A DNA stretch of 64,000 nucleotides from an uncultured Lutibacter sp. GTDB taxonomy: Bacteria; Bacteroidota; Bacteroidia; Flavobacteriales; Flavobacteriaceae. Of this stretch, positions 28,441 to 37,346 are shown one piece after another. Positions within the stretch are counted from its first letter, which is position 1, and every line of letters begins with the position of its first letter. The notes under the pieces are model-generated. The model searched no databases. It had not been told where the DNA came from and saw only the letters and a program-made list of their open reading frames with translations. The translations under genes and the position numbers were made by a program. Location of the stretch: NCBI RefSeq assembly GCF_947495725.1, contig NZ_CANLZZ010000001.1, positions 248,001 through 312,000 of the forward strand, given 5' to 3'.

Positions 28441-29445
28441 TTATTCATTAGTTATTTCAAGTTTAGCACTTGCTAAAATATTATTTGAAGCTGCACCTAC
28501 TAGTATTTCAAACTGACCTGCTTCTATTTTCCAATCTTCAGTATCTGCATCCCAAAACGCGAAATCTCTACCGGTTAATGTAAAATAAATGGTCTGTTTG
28601 TCACCAGCAGCTACACTCACCTTTTTAAAGTCTTTTAGTTCTTTTAAAGGACGTTCAACTGAAGATTCTACATCGCGAACATATACCTGAACAATTTCTT
28701 TACCATCTACCTCTCCAGTATTTTCTACATCTATTTTTAAGTTGAGTTTCTCTCCTGCTCTTATCGATTCGCTTTCTAACTGTAAGTTGCTGTATTTGTA
28801 TGTTGTGTATGACAAGCCAAAACCAAAAGCGTAAAGCGGTTCAATGGCTTTATGTTCATACCAACGGTAACCAACAAAAACACCTTCATCATACTTCACA
28901 TCAATTATTGGGTCTATAATTCTATGGTCTTCATCCCAACCAGTATACAATTCTTTACCTTCTGGTATGTAACCATAACCTGGTGAATCTTCAAATTTCT
29001 TTTCAATAGTAATAGGTAATTTTGCGGATGGATTGGTAATACCGGCAACTATTTCAGCAAAACCTTTAAATCCAATTTGACCAGGATACCAACTATAAAT
29101 TAATCCGGCAATATCATCGTTCCATTCACTCATATTTGTACCGCTCCCAGAACTAACTGATACTACGGTATTTTTATTTAATAGAGCTATACGTTTAATT
29201 TTTTCATTAATTTCTTCTGAAAAATCAAATGATTTATCCCATCCTTCAGAATCAAATGTTCCTGTGCTATAAATAACACGACTGAATGTTTTTAAGTCTT
29301 CATCTGTTGGGTTTTCAATATAAGATACTCTATCACCATAAATTTCTTTAAGCGCTGTAAATCAGGATTGGATGGAGCATCTGGGATGCAAGTTTTGCAA
29401 TAACCTCTGTTGAGGGCGTAAATAATACCTTTTTATTAACAGCAA
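28441..29445 (-). pseudogene. GH3 beta-glucosidase C-terminal remnant (5'-truncated, frameshifted)
   Basis: An open stretch from 29133 encodes the GH3 second domain (NDDIAGLIYSWYPGQIGFKG, KLPITIEKKFEDSPGYGYIP) and a fibronectin-III domain (KEIVQVYVRDVESSVERPLK). The same frame continues upstream without a start through SGSGTNMSEW, STGTFDSEGWDKSF and ALKEIYGDRVSY to a TGA at 29364-29362. Beyond that the homology hops frames: DAPSNPDLQRL in one frame, and FAVNKKVLFTPSTEVIAKLA in another. This needs two single-base deletions near 29350 and 29383. The barrel domain with the nucleophile is absent, and the sequence ends at an integrase remnant. It is a dead BglX-like gene, not a 230-residue protein. 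Confidence 0.8.
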
Positions 29446-29471
29446 ATAAGGCTTTTGTTAAAATTAGATAT
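29446..29471 (-). pseudogene. Integrase gene 5' remnant
   Basis: The 23 bases at 29446-29468 are identical to 50915-50937, the first codons of the intact integrase (SNFNKSLI). The start codon is changed to ATA, and the homology stops abruptly at GH3-like sequence. It is followed, as at the intact copy, by an A-run/hairpin and the tRNA 3' half. This marks the tRNA-proximal end of an older related element. Confidence 0.75.
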
Positions 29472-29504
29472 AAAAAAAAACGGTTTAGTGAACACTGAAC
29501 CGTT
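29472..29504 (-). terminator. tRNA-type terminator hairpin (second copy)
   Basis: AACGGTTTAGTG and CACTGAACCGTT (29479-29490 and 29493-29504) form a 12-bp stem. On the minus strand it is followed by nine T residues. It occupies the same place as the hairpin at 50948-50969 between tRNA and integrase, but the stem sequence differs with paired changes. Confidence 0.65.
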
Positions 29505-29524
29505 AGTTTAACTGACTTTGCAAT

Positions 29525-29569
29525 TAGTAGCGGGGACTGGACTCGAACCAGCGACCTTCGGGTTATGAG
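29525..29569. repeat. Left attachment repeat (tRNA-fMet 3' half)
   Basis: These 45 bases are identical to 50991-51035. They run from two bases past the tRNA 3' end through the T-arm to the anticodon loop, and homology stops there. The 5' half of the tRNA is missing, so this is an att site and not a gene. It bounds the island on the left. Confidence 0.9.
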
Positions 29570-29636
29570 ATTGAAGTTGAAGTTGACCTATTTTTCAACC
29601 ATTTTACTGGGCTCCCGCTTTGTCAATTTTTAAAAT

Positions 29637-29656
29637 CGTATACAAAAACGTATGCA
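29637..29656. promoter_or_regulatory. Candidate left arm-type integrase site
   Basis: CGTATACAAAAACGTATGCA is two CGTAT(A/G)CA-like units 12 bases apart. It matches the sequence at 50880-50899 in 18 of 20 positions, including the 12-base spacing. It lies 67 bases inside the left att core, where a tyrosine recombinase arm site would be expected. Confidence 0.45.
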
Positions 29657-30385
29657 GTTTTAGCTTTTGATTATTAATAATTTTGTTGTTGCAATTTACA
29701 TAAAATTATTGATGTGAATCATTTTTTAAAATTAAAAAATTAAGTCTTTTACATCGTTTTAGATTTTAATCTTAATTGATAATTAAAATTTAAAAGTAAG
29801 ACAATACAAGTACTTGAATATTATTATTAAGCAATATCACAGAATGATAAAGTGAAATATAATGTTAGGTCTAGAGTTTATAAAAATTAGAATAAACTAA
29901 AAGAACGTTAAGTAGAATCCAAGTTTTCCATATGTTAAGAAAGAATCAGATGAATAACCCCCTAATAACTATGTTCAAACCTTCCAGTTAATTGGTGGCA
30001 TAATTTAGTTAAGTTAGTAATAAGGCATCCTATTGACAAATGATACAACACCTAAATCGTCATTCAACTGACACAAACAAATTATATCTTTTTTCAAACT
30101 TTATATACAAAAATGTTGACATGTTCTTAGATTAATTAGAAGTTTTTTTATACTTCTAACCTCTTTCTCACTTCCACTTTCTTATCGCCTCAATTCATCA
30201 CTCTCAAAAAGAACTATTCTTATTTGGAGATCAATTCCTTAACCCTAATTATCCTCATTAGTACATTGAAACTTGCAATATTTAATGGGTCTAGGATTAT
30301 CAAATTTCGCTTAATATTAAATATCAATGTCATTTTGACAACCAATTATTGGACAAAAAACACACCCTCTTTACAAAAATAATGC

Positions 30386-30404
30386 ACTGAACAAAAACTG
30401 AACA
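30386..30404 (+). promoter_or_regulatory. Two ACTGAACA operator-like sites, 11 bp apart (SusC promoter)
   Basis: ACTGAACA is at 30386-30393 and again at 30397-30404, in direct orientation one helical turn apart and about 240 bases upstream of the SusC start. The same core recurs in the other two regulatory gaps of the island. The regulator is inferred to be the TPR-LuxR protein at 39974-41560. Confidence 0.6.
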
Positions 30405-30491
30405 AGACGTTTACTCCTTTCGTAGAATACTGTATTTCTAGGGCATTTAGATGCTTTTCATAGCACTCAACGAATAAATATATAATGTGAC

Positions 30492-30499
30492 TGTTCAGT
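30492..30499 (-). promoter_or_regulatory. ACTGAACA operator-like site, reverse orientation (SusC promoter)
   Basis: TGTTCAGT on the plus strand reads as ATATAAACTGAACA on the minus strand, matching the AT-rich extension of the motif seen at 41704, 46046 and 46109. It is 136 bases upstream of the SusC start and could overlap the promoter. Confidence 0.55.
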
Positions 30500-30634
30500 T
30501 TATATTGAGGATACACTTTATCAAGTTACGTTCTTAATTAGATAATTTTATCCTGTCTAATTATTAAATCCAAATATCAATATGTTTTGATGTCACCTTA
30601 TTGATGTTAAAACACTAACAACTTAACCAAAATT

Positions 30635-33600
30635 ATGAAAAGACAAAAATTAAAATTGATTAAATTAAATACCTTGCTTCTATTTCTAACTATAGGGATA
30701 GGCATGGTACATGCTCAAAGCAAATCCGTCAGAGGTATCGTTACTGATGAAAGCGGACTTCCTTTACCTGGAGTTACCATCCTTATTAAAGGGTCGTCCT
30801 CTGGAACAGCTACGGATTTTAACGGAAATTATGAATTAACTACCGATTCTAAGGACGTTCTTGTCTTTAGTTTTATGGGATTCTCTTCCAAAGAAATTAC
30901 AGTAGGCAACAAGGCAATTATTAATGTAACACTTATAGAAAACCTTTCTAGACTAGATGAGGTTGTTGTAGTTGGTTACGGTAGTCAAAAAAAGAAAGAG
31001 GTAACTGGTGCAGTTGCCAAAATTAGTGCTGAAGAGATTATGGAAGCTCCAGTATCTGATGTTCTTGCATCACTACAAGGTAAAGTGGCAGGTGTTAATG
31101 TTCAAGCTGCCAGTGGTCGTCCCGGTGACGCATCTAATATTCAAATTCGTGGATTGGTGTCTCTTAATGGGGGTGAACCATTATATGTTGTAGATAATAT
31201 TCCTCAGGAAGGTAATCCCAATATAGCTCCTGAACAAATAGAATCAATAGATATCCTGAAAGATGGTGCTTCGGCATCTATTTATGGTGTACGAGCAGCA
31301 GGTGGTGTAATTTTAATTACTACTAAAAAAGGTAAAGCCGGTAAAATGAAAGTAGATATTAGTACTTATACTGGTATCCAAAACATTACTTCTGGACCAG
31401 CGTTGTCAAATACAGCTGGTTATCTTTACAATAGAGAAACTACGGCTGAATCAGCTGGGGGTGAACCAAACACATTTTTCTTGGATGCCAATGCACTAGA
31501 TTGGGATACAGATTTTATTGAAGAAGTAACAAGTAATAATGCACAAGTTCAAAATGTTTCTGCTAATATTTCTGGTGGGGCTGAAAATCTTACTTTTAAC
31601 TTTAACACCAATTATTTTAAACAAGATGGTGTAATTAAAGGTTCAGACTTTGATAGATTAACCAATAGAATAACGGGGCAATATACTAAAGGAAAATTCA
31701 AGGCTTTTGCATCTATAAGTATGACCCAAGAAAATAGGAACCAAGAACCCTTCAATTTTTATCAGTATGGAGTTGGTCAAGCACCTCACAATAGACCTTT
31801 TGATGAAATAGTTTCCCAAGGTAATGCAGTAGTATTGGATGTTGATAATGAAGTGTTTTTTAGTTTCCTATCTAGGCAATTAGACAATGTAGATGAAAGA
31901 GAAAACAATAATTATAGTTTGGCTCTTAACCTAGAATATGAAATCGCAGAAGGATTAAAGTACAAATTAAATATGGGGCGTAATCAATTTAACTTTTATA
32001 GAAAGTTCTTTCAGCCACAATATTTAGCTATTGATAGAACAGGAAGATTAAATGAGTCTGCGTCTAGACTAAACGCATCTTTACAGGAATTTTACAATTT
32101 CGCCACAAGAGAAACCATAGAAAATATCTTGAATTATAAGAAATCATTTGGCAAGCATAACTTAGACCTTTTAGCTGTTATTTCTTATGAAAAATTTAAA
32201 AATAAAAATATTTCTGTTGGCGTATTATATGACGATATCGCATCCAATGATGTTCAAGTATTGTCAAATGGGGCGGAAGGAATTAAACCAACAGGTAATG
32301 ATTTTAAAAATACTATTGCAGGTAAACTAGCAAGGGTTCAGTATAATTATGATGGCAAATATCTGTTCTCTGCAAGTTATAGAAGAGATGGCTCTTCAAG
32401 ATTTCCAGAGAATAATAGGTATGCTGATTTCTTTGGAGTATCTGCAGGTTGGAATGTAAGTGATGAAAACTGGTTTGATGTTGAAGGTATCAGCTCCTTA
32501 AAGCTTAGAGGAAGTATGGCTGAAACAGGGTTTAATAATATTGGAGATTATAGGTTCCAACAGATTATTGAAACAGGAGTTAATTATCCTTTTGGTCCTA
32601 ATGAAGATATTGTATTCGGTCAAGTTCAAAGACAATACAGTAATCCAGATGTGGCTTGGGAAACTACCATTTCTAAAAATATTGGTGTTGAAATAGGGCT
32701 TTTTAATAACAAATTAAATATCACCGCAGACGTATATCAAAATGACAAGGAAGATATGTTGATTAATCAACGCTTAGCACCATCTACTGGTACATGGCAA
32801 CCATTTGCTGAAGGCTCCTATAATACAATCCCAGTTAATGCAGGAAACATGGTTAACAAAGGGATTGAATTAGGAATAAACTATAGAGATCAGATAGGTG
32901 ATGATTTTAAATACAGCATATCTGGTGTGTTCTCTAAGAATTCAAATGAAGTTACAGAACTAGATGGTGTTACTAGAGGTTTTGCAAATGGCTTTATAAA
33001 TGTAAATGTTCCAACTGGAGAAGCAACCACCTTTCTTGAGGTAGGTCGTGAAGCTTATGCTTTTTTCCTATTTCAAAATGATGGGGTAATTAAAACTGCC
33101 GAAGAATTGGTAGAATATGAAATGTTAGATAATTCTGCTGGTGTTATAAGTACTCCTCAACTTGGAGATATGCGCTATAAAGACACTAATGGAGATGGTG
33201 CTTTAACTGAAGATGATAGGGTGTATTCGGGATCAGGTATTCCAAACTTTGATGTGGGATTAAACTTTAACTTGGACTATAAAAACTGGGATTTAGCATG
33301 TCAAATGTTTTATTCTAATGGGGCAAAAATTTATAATGGTGGTAAGAATATTGCTTACACTTTTGGGCGTCATCAAGATCAAGTATTTCAATGGACTCCT
33401 CAAAATCCGGATTCTAATATTCCAACATTCAGACAAACATCTGGCCATTCTAATATTAAGCCGTCATCAGACTATTGGTTAGAAGATGGTACGTATCTTA
33501 GAGTTAGAACACTTTCTATGGGCTATACAGTTCCAGGGATGAAAAATCTTGGAATTGAGAAGTTAAGAGTATATATAAACTCATTAAACCCGTTTACTTT

Positions 33601-33721
33601 TACTGAATACAATGGATATGATCCTGAGGTAGGAGGTAATGGTATATCAAATAGAGGGATAGATTTCGGTAATTACCCTGTATCACGCCAATTCATGTTA
33701 GGCCTTCAATTAAGTTTCTAA
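30635..33721 (+). CDS. SusC-like TonB-dependent transporter (island PUL)
   Basis: This 1028-residue protein has a signal peptide ending at MVHAQ. A carboxypeptidase-D-like domain carries GIVTDESGLPLPGVTILIKG. The SusC signature is LDEVVVVGYGSQKKKEVTGA. The plug domain (VNVQAASGRPGDASNIQIRG, EPLYVVDNIPQ, ASIYGVRAAGGVILITTKKG) and a full barrel follow, ending in RQFMLGLQLSF. It is of a different lineage from the laminarin SusC at 21909-24947. It leads a three-gene operon (SusC, SusD, binding lipoprotein) closed by a terminator at 37094. Its promoter region carries three ACTGAACA sites. The likely ligand is an agar-type galactan, judged from the neighbouring GH117 and GH16 genes. Confidence 0.93.
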   Translation: MKRQKLKLIKLNTLLLFLTIGIGMVHAQSKSVRGIVTDESGLPLPGVTILIKGSSSGTATDFNGNYELTTDSKDVLVFSFMGFSSKEITVGNKAIINVTLIENLSRLDEVVVVGYGSQKKKEVTGAVAKISAEEIMEAPVSDVLASLQGKVAGVNVQAASGRPGDASNIQIRGLVSLNGGEPLYVVDNIPQEGNPNIAPEQIESIDILKDGASASIYGVRAAGGVILITTKKGKAGKMKVDISTYTGIQNITSGPALSNTAGYLYNRETTAESAGGEPNTFFLDANALDWDTDFIEEVTSNNAQVQNVSANISGGAENLTFNFNTNYFKQDGVIKGSDFDRLTNRITGQYTKGKFKAFASISMTQENRNQEPFNFYQYGVGQAPHNRPFDEIVSQGNAVVLDVDNEVFFSFLSRQLDNVDERENNNYSLALNLEYEIAEGLKYKLNMGRNQFNFYRKFFQPQYLAIDRTGRLNESASRLNASLQEFYNFATRETIENILNYKKSFGKHNLDLLAVISYEKFKNKNISVGVLYDDIASNDVQVLSNGAEGIKPTGNDFKNTIAGKLARVQYNYDGKYLFSASYRRDGSSRFPENNRYADFFGVSAGWNVSDENWFDVEGISSLKLRGSMAETGFNNIGDYRFQQIIETGVNYPFGPNEDIVFGQVQRQYSNPDVAWETTISKNIGVEIGLFNNKLNITADVYQNDKEDMLINQRLAPSTGTWQPFAEGSYNTIPVNAGNMVNKGIELGINYRDQIGDDFKYSISGVFSKNSNEVTELDGVTRGFANGFINVNVPTGEATTFLEVGREAYAFFLFQNDGVIKTAEELVEYEMLDNSAGVISTPQLGDMRYKDTNGDGALTEDDRVYSGSGIPNFDVGLNFNLDYKNWDLACQMFYSNGAKIYNGGKNIAYTFGRHQDQVFQWTPQNPDSNIPTFRQTSGHSNIKPSSDYWLEDGTYLRVRTLSMGYTVPGMKNLGIEKLRVYINSLNPFTFTEYNGYDPEVGGNGISNRGIDFGNYPVSRQFMLGLQLSF

Positions 33722-33738
33722 CCAAAAAAATATAACTA

Positions 33739-35478
33739 ATGAGAACAATAAATAATAATTTAATAAAGTTAGCTTTACTTTTTGCATTTGTTTTTGCAGG
33801 CTGTAATGAAAATGAATTTTTAGATGAGCAAAATCCAAATTTTATCACACCTGAGACGTTTTGGAAGACTGAAGGGCAATTTCAGGCCGCTCTAGGTAGT
33901 GTATATGGTGCTTTGCAATACCGCTCCATTAGCGGTGCAGAATTAGTACAGGAATTTGTTTTAGGAGATATTGGTGGTACAGAATCGTGGTACAGACCTT
34001 TTGCGTTTAGAAATCTCGCATTTAATAATACTAGCATTCATGTAGTTGATAAGTGGGAAGAATGTTATGTTGGCATTTTTAGAGCAAATCAAGTTATTGT
34101 AAATCTAGAAACGGCAGATGAAGATGTGATGGACAATGACACAAGAGCATCTATTGAAGGACAAGCTCGTTTTTTAAGAGCATATTTTTATTGGCAGTTG
34201 GCACATTCTTATGGGGGTGCTATGATTCATACGGATATTGCACGTTCAACTGAAGATTTTAACCAACCTCTTTCAAGTATTGAAGAGGTTACAAACACAA
34301 TAATTTTACCAGATCTAGAATTCGCTGTAAATAATTTACCTGAAACATGGGATGGAAAAGATATTGGGAGAATAACTTGGGGTGCTGCTACAACCATGCT
34401 AGGTAAAGTGCACTTATTTGAGGAAAATTGGCCACAAGCTGCTAGTTTATTTAAACAAGTTATTGATTCTGGTATTTACTCGCTTACAAGAGATATCACG
34501 GATAACTTTTGGCATGAAAATGAATTTAATGAAGAATCAATTCTTGAGGTTAATTACTCTTTTGATATAAACTCTGGAAACTCCGGGTTCCCTGTAGATG
34601 ACACGCCATTTAATACAGGTTCTGAATCAACTACATTATCAACAGAGCTTGGTCGTTTAGGTGCTGGTGGTTTTAATACAGTACTCCCTACGTACAATCT
34701 TCATGAAATGTTAGTTGATGATGAGGTAGATCCAAACAACCCAATCAATGACGAAAACCTTCAATCTAGAAGGATGTATGGAACCATTGCTCCACAAAAC
34801 GGAGAAGGCCTGTGGTATCTTGAACCTTATGGCACAATCGGCGGATGGGGTGGCGGCCAAACTGCTTATGTTAAAAAACACTCTAACTGGTATCATTTAC
34901 CAGCAGAACCTGCACAAGGACGTAGTGGTATTAATTTTAGACAAATTAGATATGCCGATGTACTTTTGATGTACGCAGAGGCCATTATTGAATCGAGTGG
35001 AGATTACATGACTGCTATAGAATATGTGGATATGGTAAGAAGCAGAGCTGGAGTTTATACCTTACAACAATACATGGATATGAACGGAGGAACATTTCCT
35101 CAATTACATGTGAGTAAACAAGTTGTGCCTAATCAAGTCAATGGAGATCGTCCTTTTGTTGCACCAAGTGCAGAAACTGTAATGACACATATCCGTCGTG
35201 TTGAAAGACCTTTAGAGCTTTGTTATGAAGGGCACAGATGGAAAGATTTAGTGCGTTGGGGTATTGTTCAAGAAGTCTTTGATGAGCTTAGAGCTGATGA
35301 AATTTGGCGTCAAGATAACTTAGCTGATATTCAAGACCCTACAGAACAACCATTTGTAATAAATGGTCAAGTTAGACCGGATTTTACTGTTGCTCAAAGT
35401 ATTTATGACCCTGCACAACATGACTATTTCCCTATTCCAAGTACAGAGATACAGTCTAATGAAATTTATAATCAATAA
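33739..35478 (+). CDS. SusD-like nutrient-binding lipoprotein (island PUL)
   Basis: This 579-residue protein has a lipobox VFAGC (Cys22). SusD features include FWKTEGQFQAALGSVYGALQ, ARFLRAYFYWQLAHSYG, ITWGAATTMLGKVHLFEENW, RYADVLLMYAEAI, and VERPLELCYEGHRWKDLVRW near the C-terminus. It ends with YFPIPSTEIQSNEIYNQ. It begins 17 bases after the SusC stop and is encoded 11 bases before the next lipoprotein gene, so the three are one operon. It should bind the island's galactan at the cell surface and cap SusC. Confidence 0.92.
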   Translation: MRTINNNLIKLALLFAFVFAGCNENEFLDEQNPNFITPETFWKTEGQFQAALGSVYGALQYRSISGAELVQEFVLGDIGGTESWYRPFAFRNLAFNNTSIHVVDKWEECYVGIFRANQVIVNLETADEDVMDNDTRASIEGQARFLRAYFYWQLAHSYGGAMIHTDIARSTEDFNQPLSSIEEVTNTIILPDLEFAVNNLPETWDGKDIGRITWGAATTMLGKVHLFEENWPQAASLFKQVIDSGIYSLTRDITDNFWHENEFNEESILEVNYSFDINSGNSGFPVDDTPFNTGSESTTLSTELGRLGAGGFNTVLPTYNLHEMLVDDEVDPNNPINDENLQSRRMYGTIAPQNGEGLWYLEPYGTIGGWGGGQTAYVKKHSNWYHLPAEPAQGRSGINFRQIRYADVLLMYAEAIIESSGDYMTAIEYVDMVRSRAGVYTLQQYMDMNGGTFPQLHVSKQVVPNQVNGDRPFVAPSAETVMTHIRRVERPLELCYEGHRWKDLVRWGIVQEVFDELRADEIWRQDNLADIQDPTEQPFVINGQVRPDFTVAQSIYDPAQHDYFPIPSTEIQSNEIYNQ

Positions 35479-35489
35479 ACATGCTTATT

Positions 35490-37064
35490 ATGAAAAAAAA
35501 TAAATTTATAAAAATTCTCTTCGTTATTAGCTTGATTTTTGTAAGCTGCGGAGATGATTTGTCCGTTGAAACAATGGACACGAACCATAGAATAATAGTA
35601 ACCTCAGAAATGGATTTTGAAAATAGAGTTTCTGTCAATGGACACATAGACTTTGGTGATATTTCAAGAGGTGTTGTTTCTAGACTATGGACTTTACCTG
35701 GAGGTACCGATGTATCTGTTATTGCTGAAAACGGAGAGAGTACCTCAACAGAAGATATAATTAAGGGTGTTTTTTACAAACCTGGAGTTTATGATGTTAA
35801 ATTAAACCAAACGTTTGGCGGGGATGTTTACCCAAATGATGATAGTACACAACCTATTAATAGTAGAGTATTAGACACCACTATTGTTGTTACTGTGCTT
35901 GATTCAATTAAATCTACATTAAGATTGTACCACGTTAAAGATGATGGAACAACTGGAGATGAATTAATATTAGCTGATAATGCAGAAAATGAAGTTACCG
36001 CGAGTAAATATGTAAGGTTAACTTTTGATGCCATTGGTGAACCAGACGGTGCACTTTGGACTTCTGATGGTGGTAAACCTAATAGAATCCAAACAACCTT
36101 AAATGAAGTAGACATGAAGTTTAACTCTTTAGGTTCCTATGATATAAATTTCATAGCTTCAAGATTCCGCCCAAGAGATGCCGATACTATTTCCTTTGAT
36201 AAAATCATAAAGGTTATTCCTTCTACTGATCCAGTTGTTTTGGAAGCTGTTAGGGAGAAAGATGGTTTTGTAGCACTTCAATTTAGTAGAGATATTGATG
36301 ATACCAGTTTAAACGCTTCAAACTTTGCAGTGAGATTAGAAAATGGCGGGAACATTCTTAATCCTTCTGTAGAAAATGTTACATTAGATGATAATGAAAA
36401 AAACATTGTTTTACTTGAGTTAACGGGTGAACGTATGTATGATAATGATGTAGCTTTTGTATCCTATTCTCCAGGAATTCTTAAAACTGCCGACCAAGTT
36501 AATGCAGATGCATTTACCGATGCTATGTCAACAACCATTGATGCTAACACTAATTTTTACGAATCTACTGGTATCGACTTTGGGTTTGAGTCAACCACTG
36601 GTTCAGATTGGCCTTACCAATGGTGGGGAGGTATGTGGGGTGAATATGATATGACCATAAATTCTGATATGCCCCGTACAGATAACAATAGTATGTACAT
36701 AGAGTATAGACCAAATGGAGGAATGATTATAGCAGGTAATGCCAATTTCCAATTAAATGTTGGTCAAGAATACGAACTAGGTTATTGGATATACGTTGTA
36801 GATGGAATTGCCAATGCACCTACTGGAACATCTGCTTCAGACATTAGATTCTATGCTAATAACTGGGCTATGGGAGATTGGGCAACAACTGTTTTCAGTT
36901 CTGACATGCCAACTGGTGAATGGATTTACCAAAAGTTTTATTTTAAATCTACTACTGATGCTGAAATAACTTGGTTAATTAGAGGGTTTAACGAACATAA
37001 CACAGATACCCTCAAGTTCTATATTGATGATATGGTTCTAGCAGAAGTTGAATTAAGACCTTAA
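35490..37064 (+). CDS. SusE-position glycan-binding lipoprotein
   Basis: I chose the start at 35490 (MKKNKFIKILFV); an ATG at 35481 would add three residues. Lipobox IFVSC is present. A PKD-like domain spans about residues 35-130 (VSRLWTLPGGTDVSV, GVFYKPGVYDVKLNQTFGGD). A second beta domain ends near DTISFDKIIKVIP, and an Ig-like segment follows (DGFVALQFSRDIDDTSLNAS). The C-terminal jelly roll of about 160 residues has SDWPYQWWGGMWGEYDMTI and ends with YIDDMVLAEVE, like a CBM4/CBM16-type carbohydrate-binding module. There is no catalytic motif. As third gene after SusCD it is the likely surface glycan-binding protein for the island's substrate. Confidence 0.72.
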   Translation: MKKNKFIKILFVISLIFVSCGDDLSVETMDTNHRIIVTSEMDFENRVSVNGHIDFGDISRGVVSRLWTLPGGTDVSVIAENGESTSTEDIIKGVFYKPGVYDVKLNQTFGGDVYPNDDSTQPINSRVLDTTIVVTVLDSIKSTLRLYHVKDDGTTGDELILADNAENEVTASKYVRLTFDAIGEPDGALWTSDGGKPNRIQTTLNEVDMKFNSLGSYDINFIASRFRPRDADTISFDKIIKVIPSTDPVVLEAVREKDGFVALQFSRDIDDTSLNASNFAVRLENGGNILNPSVENVTLDDNEKNIVLLELTGERMYDNDVAFVSYSPGILKTADQVNADAFTDAMSTTIDANTNFYESTGIDFGFESTTGSDWPYQWWGGMWGEYDMTINSDMPRTDNNSMYIEYRPNGGMIIAGNANFQLNVGQEYELGYWIYVVDGIANAPTGTSASDIRFYANNWAMGDWATTVFSSDMPTGEWIYQKFYFKSTTDAEITWLIRGFNEHNTDTLKFYIDDMVLAEVELRP

Positions 37065-37093
37065 TTGTAAATTTGAGTTAAAGTTAAGTTTGT

Positions 37094-37130
37094 AAAAGAG
37101 TTTGTCTAGGTCATAGACAAGCTCTTTTTT
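37094..37130 (+). terminator. Terminator of the island SusCD operon
   Basis: AAAAGAGTTTGTCTA and TAGACAAGCTCTTTTTT form a long stem with a five-base loop and a T-run. It lies 30 bases past the lipoprotein stop and about 215 bases before the GH2 gene, so GH2 has its own promoter. Confidence 0.8.
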
Positions 37131-37346
37131 ATAATTTGTCCTTTTTTAAAAAGTATTGCACCTTAAATTATTTCATCAAATACTTGTTAATTAAGAATAA
37201 CAATGAAAAATTCTAAAGAAAACAAATGAATTTGATTCTATATAAATTCAACTCAAAAAAACTTCAAAATTATTTATAGAAGAGAATCTAAAGTCTGGTG
37301 CGCCATCATTATTATTTATAAACAAAAACAAGACTATTAAAACTTT

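Larger units (their letters stand above)
29657..30634. other. Long leader between left att and SusC
   Basis: About 980 bases hold no convincing gene in any frame. A short hairpin TTAGAAGT...ACTTCTAA is at 30136-30159 with its T-run in the loop, so it is weak as a terminator. Three copies of the ACTGAACA motif lie at its right end. The leader probably combines island-end sequence and the SusC promoter. Confidence 0.5.

Noticed and set aside
28441..29133. An intact 230-residue beta-glucosidase
   Set aside because: GH3 homology continues upstream without a start codon and across frameshifts, and the catalytic barrel is missing. The ATG at 29133 is an internal Met.
29525..29569. A second tRNA-Met gene
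   Set aside because: Only the 3' half from the anticodon loop is present; the sequence diverges where the 5' half should be, so it cannot fold as a tRNA. It is an att repeat.
29657..30385. Decayed transposase or gene fragments in the long leader
   Set aside because: I read all frames and found only short peptides broken by stops, with nothing that I could match to a family.
30581..30590. A -7 promoter box (TATGTTTTG) before the island SusC
   Set aside because: It has one base too many against TAnnTTTG and no upstream partner that I can see, so I did not annotate it.
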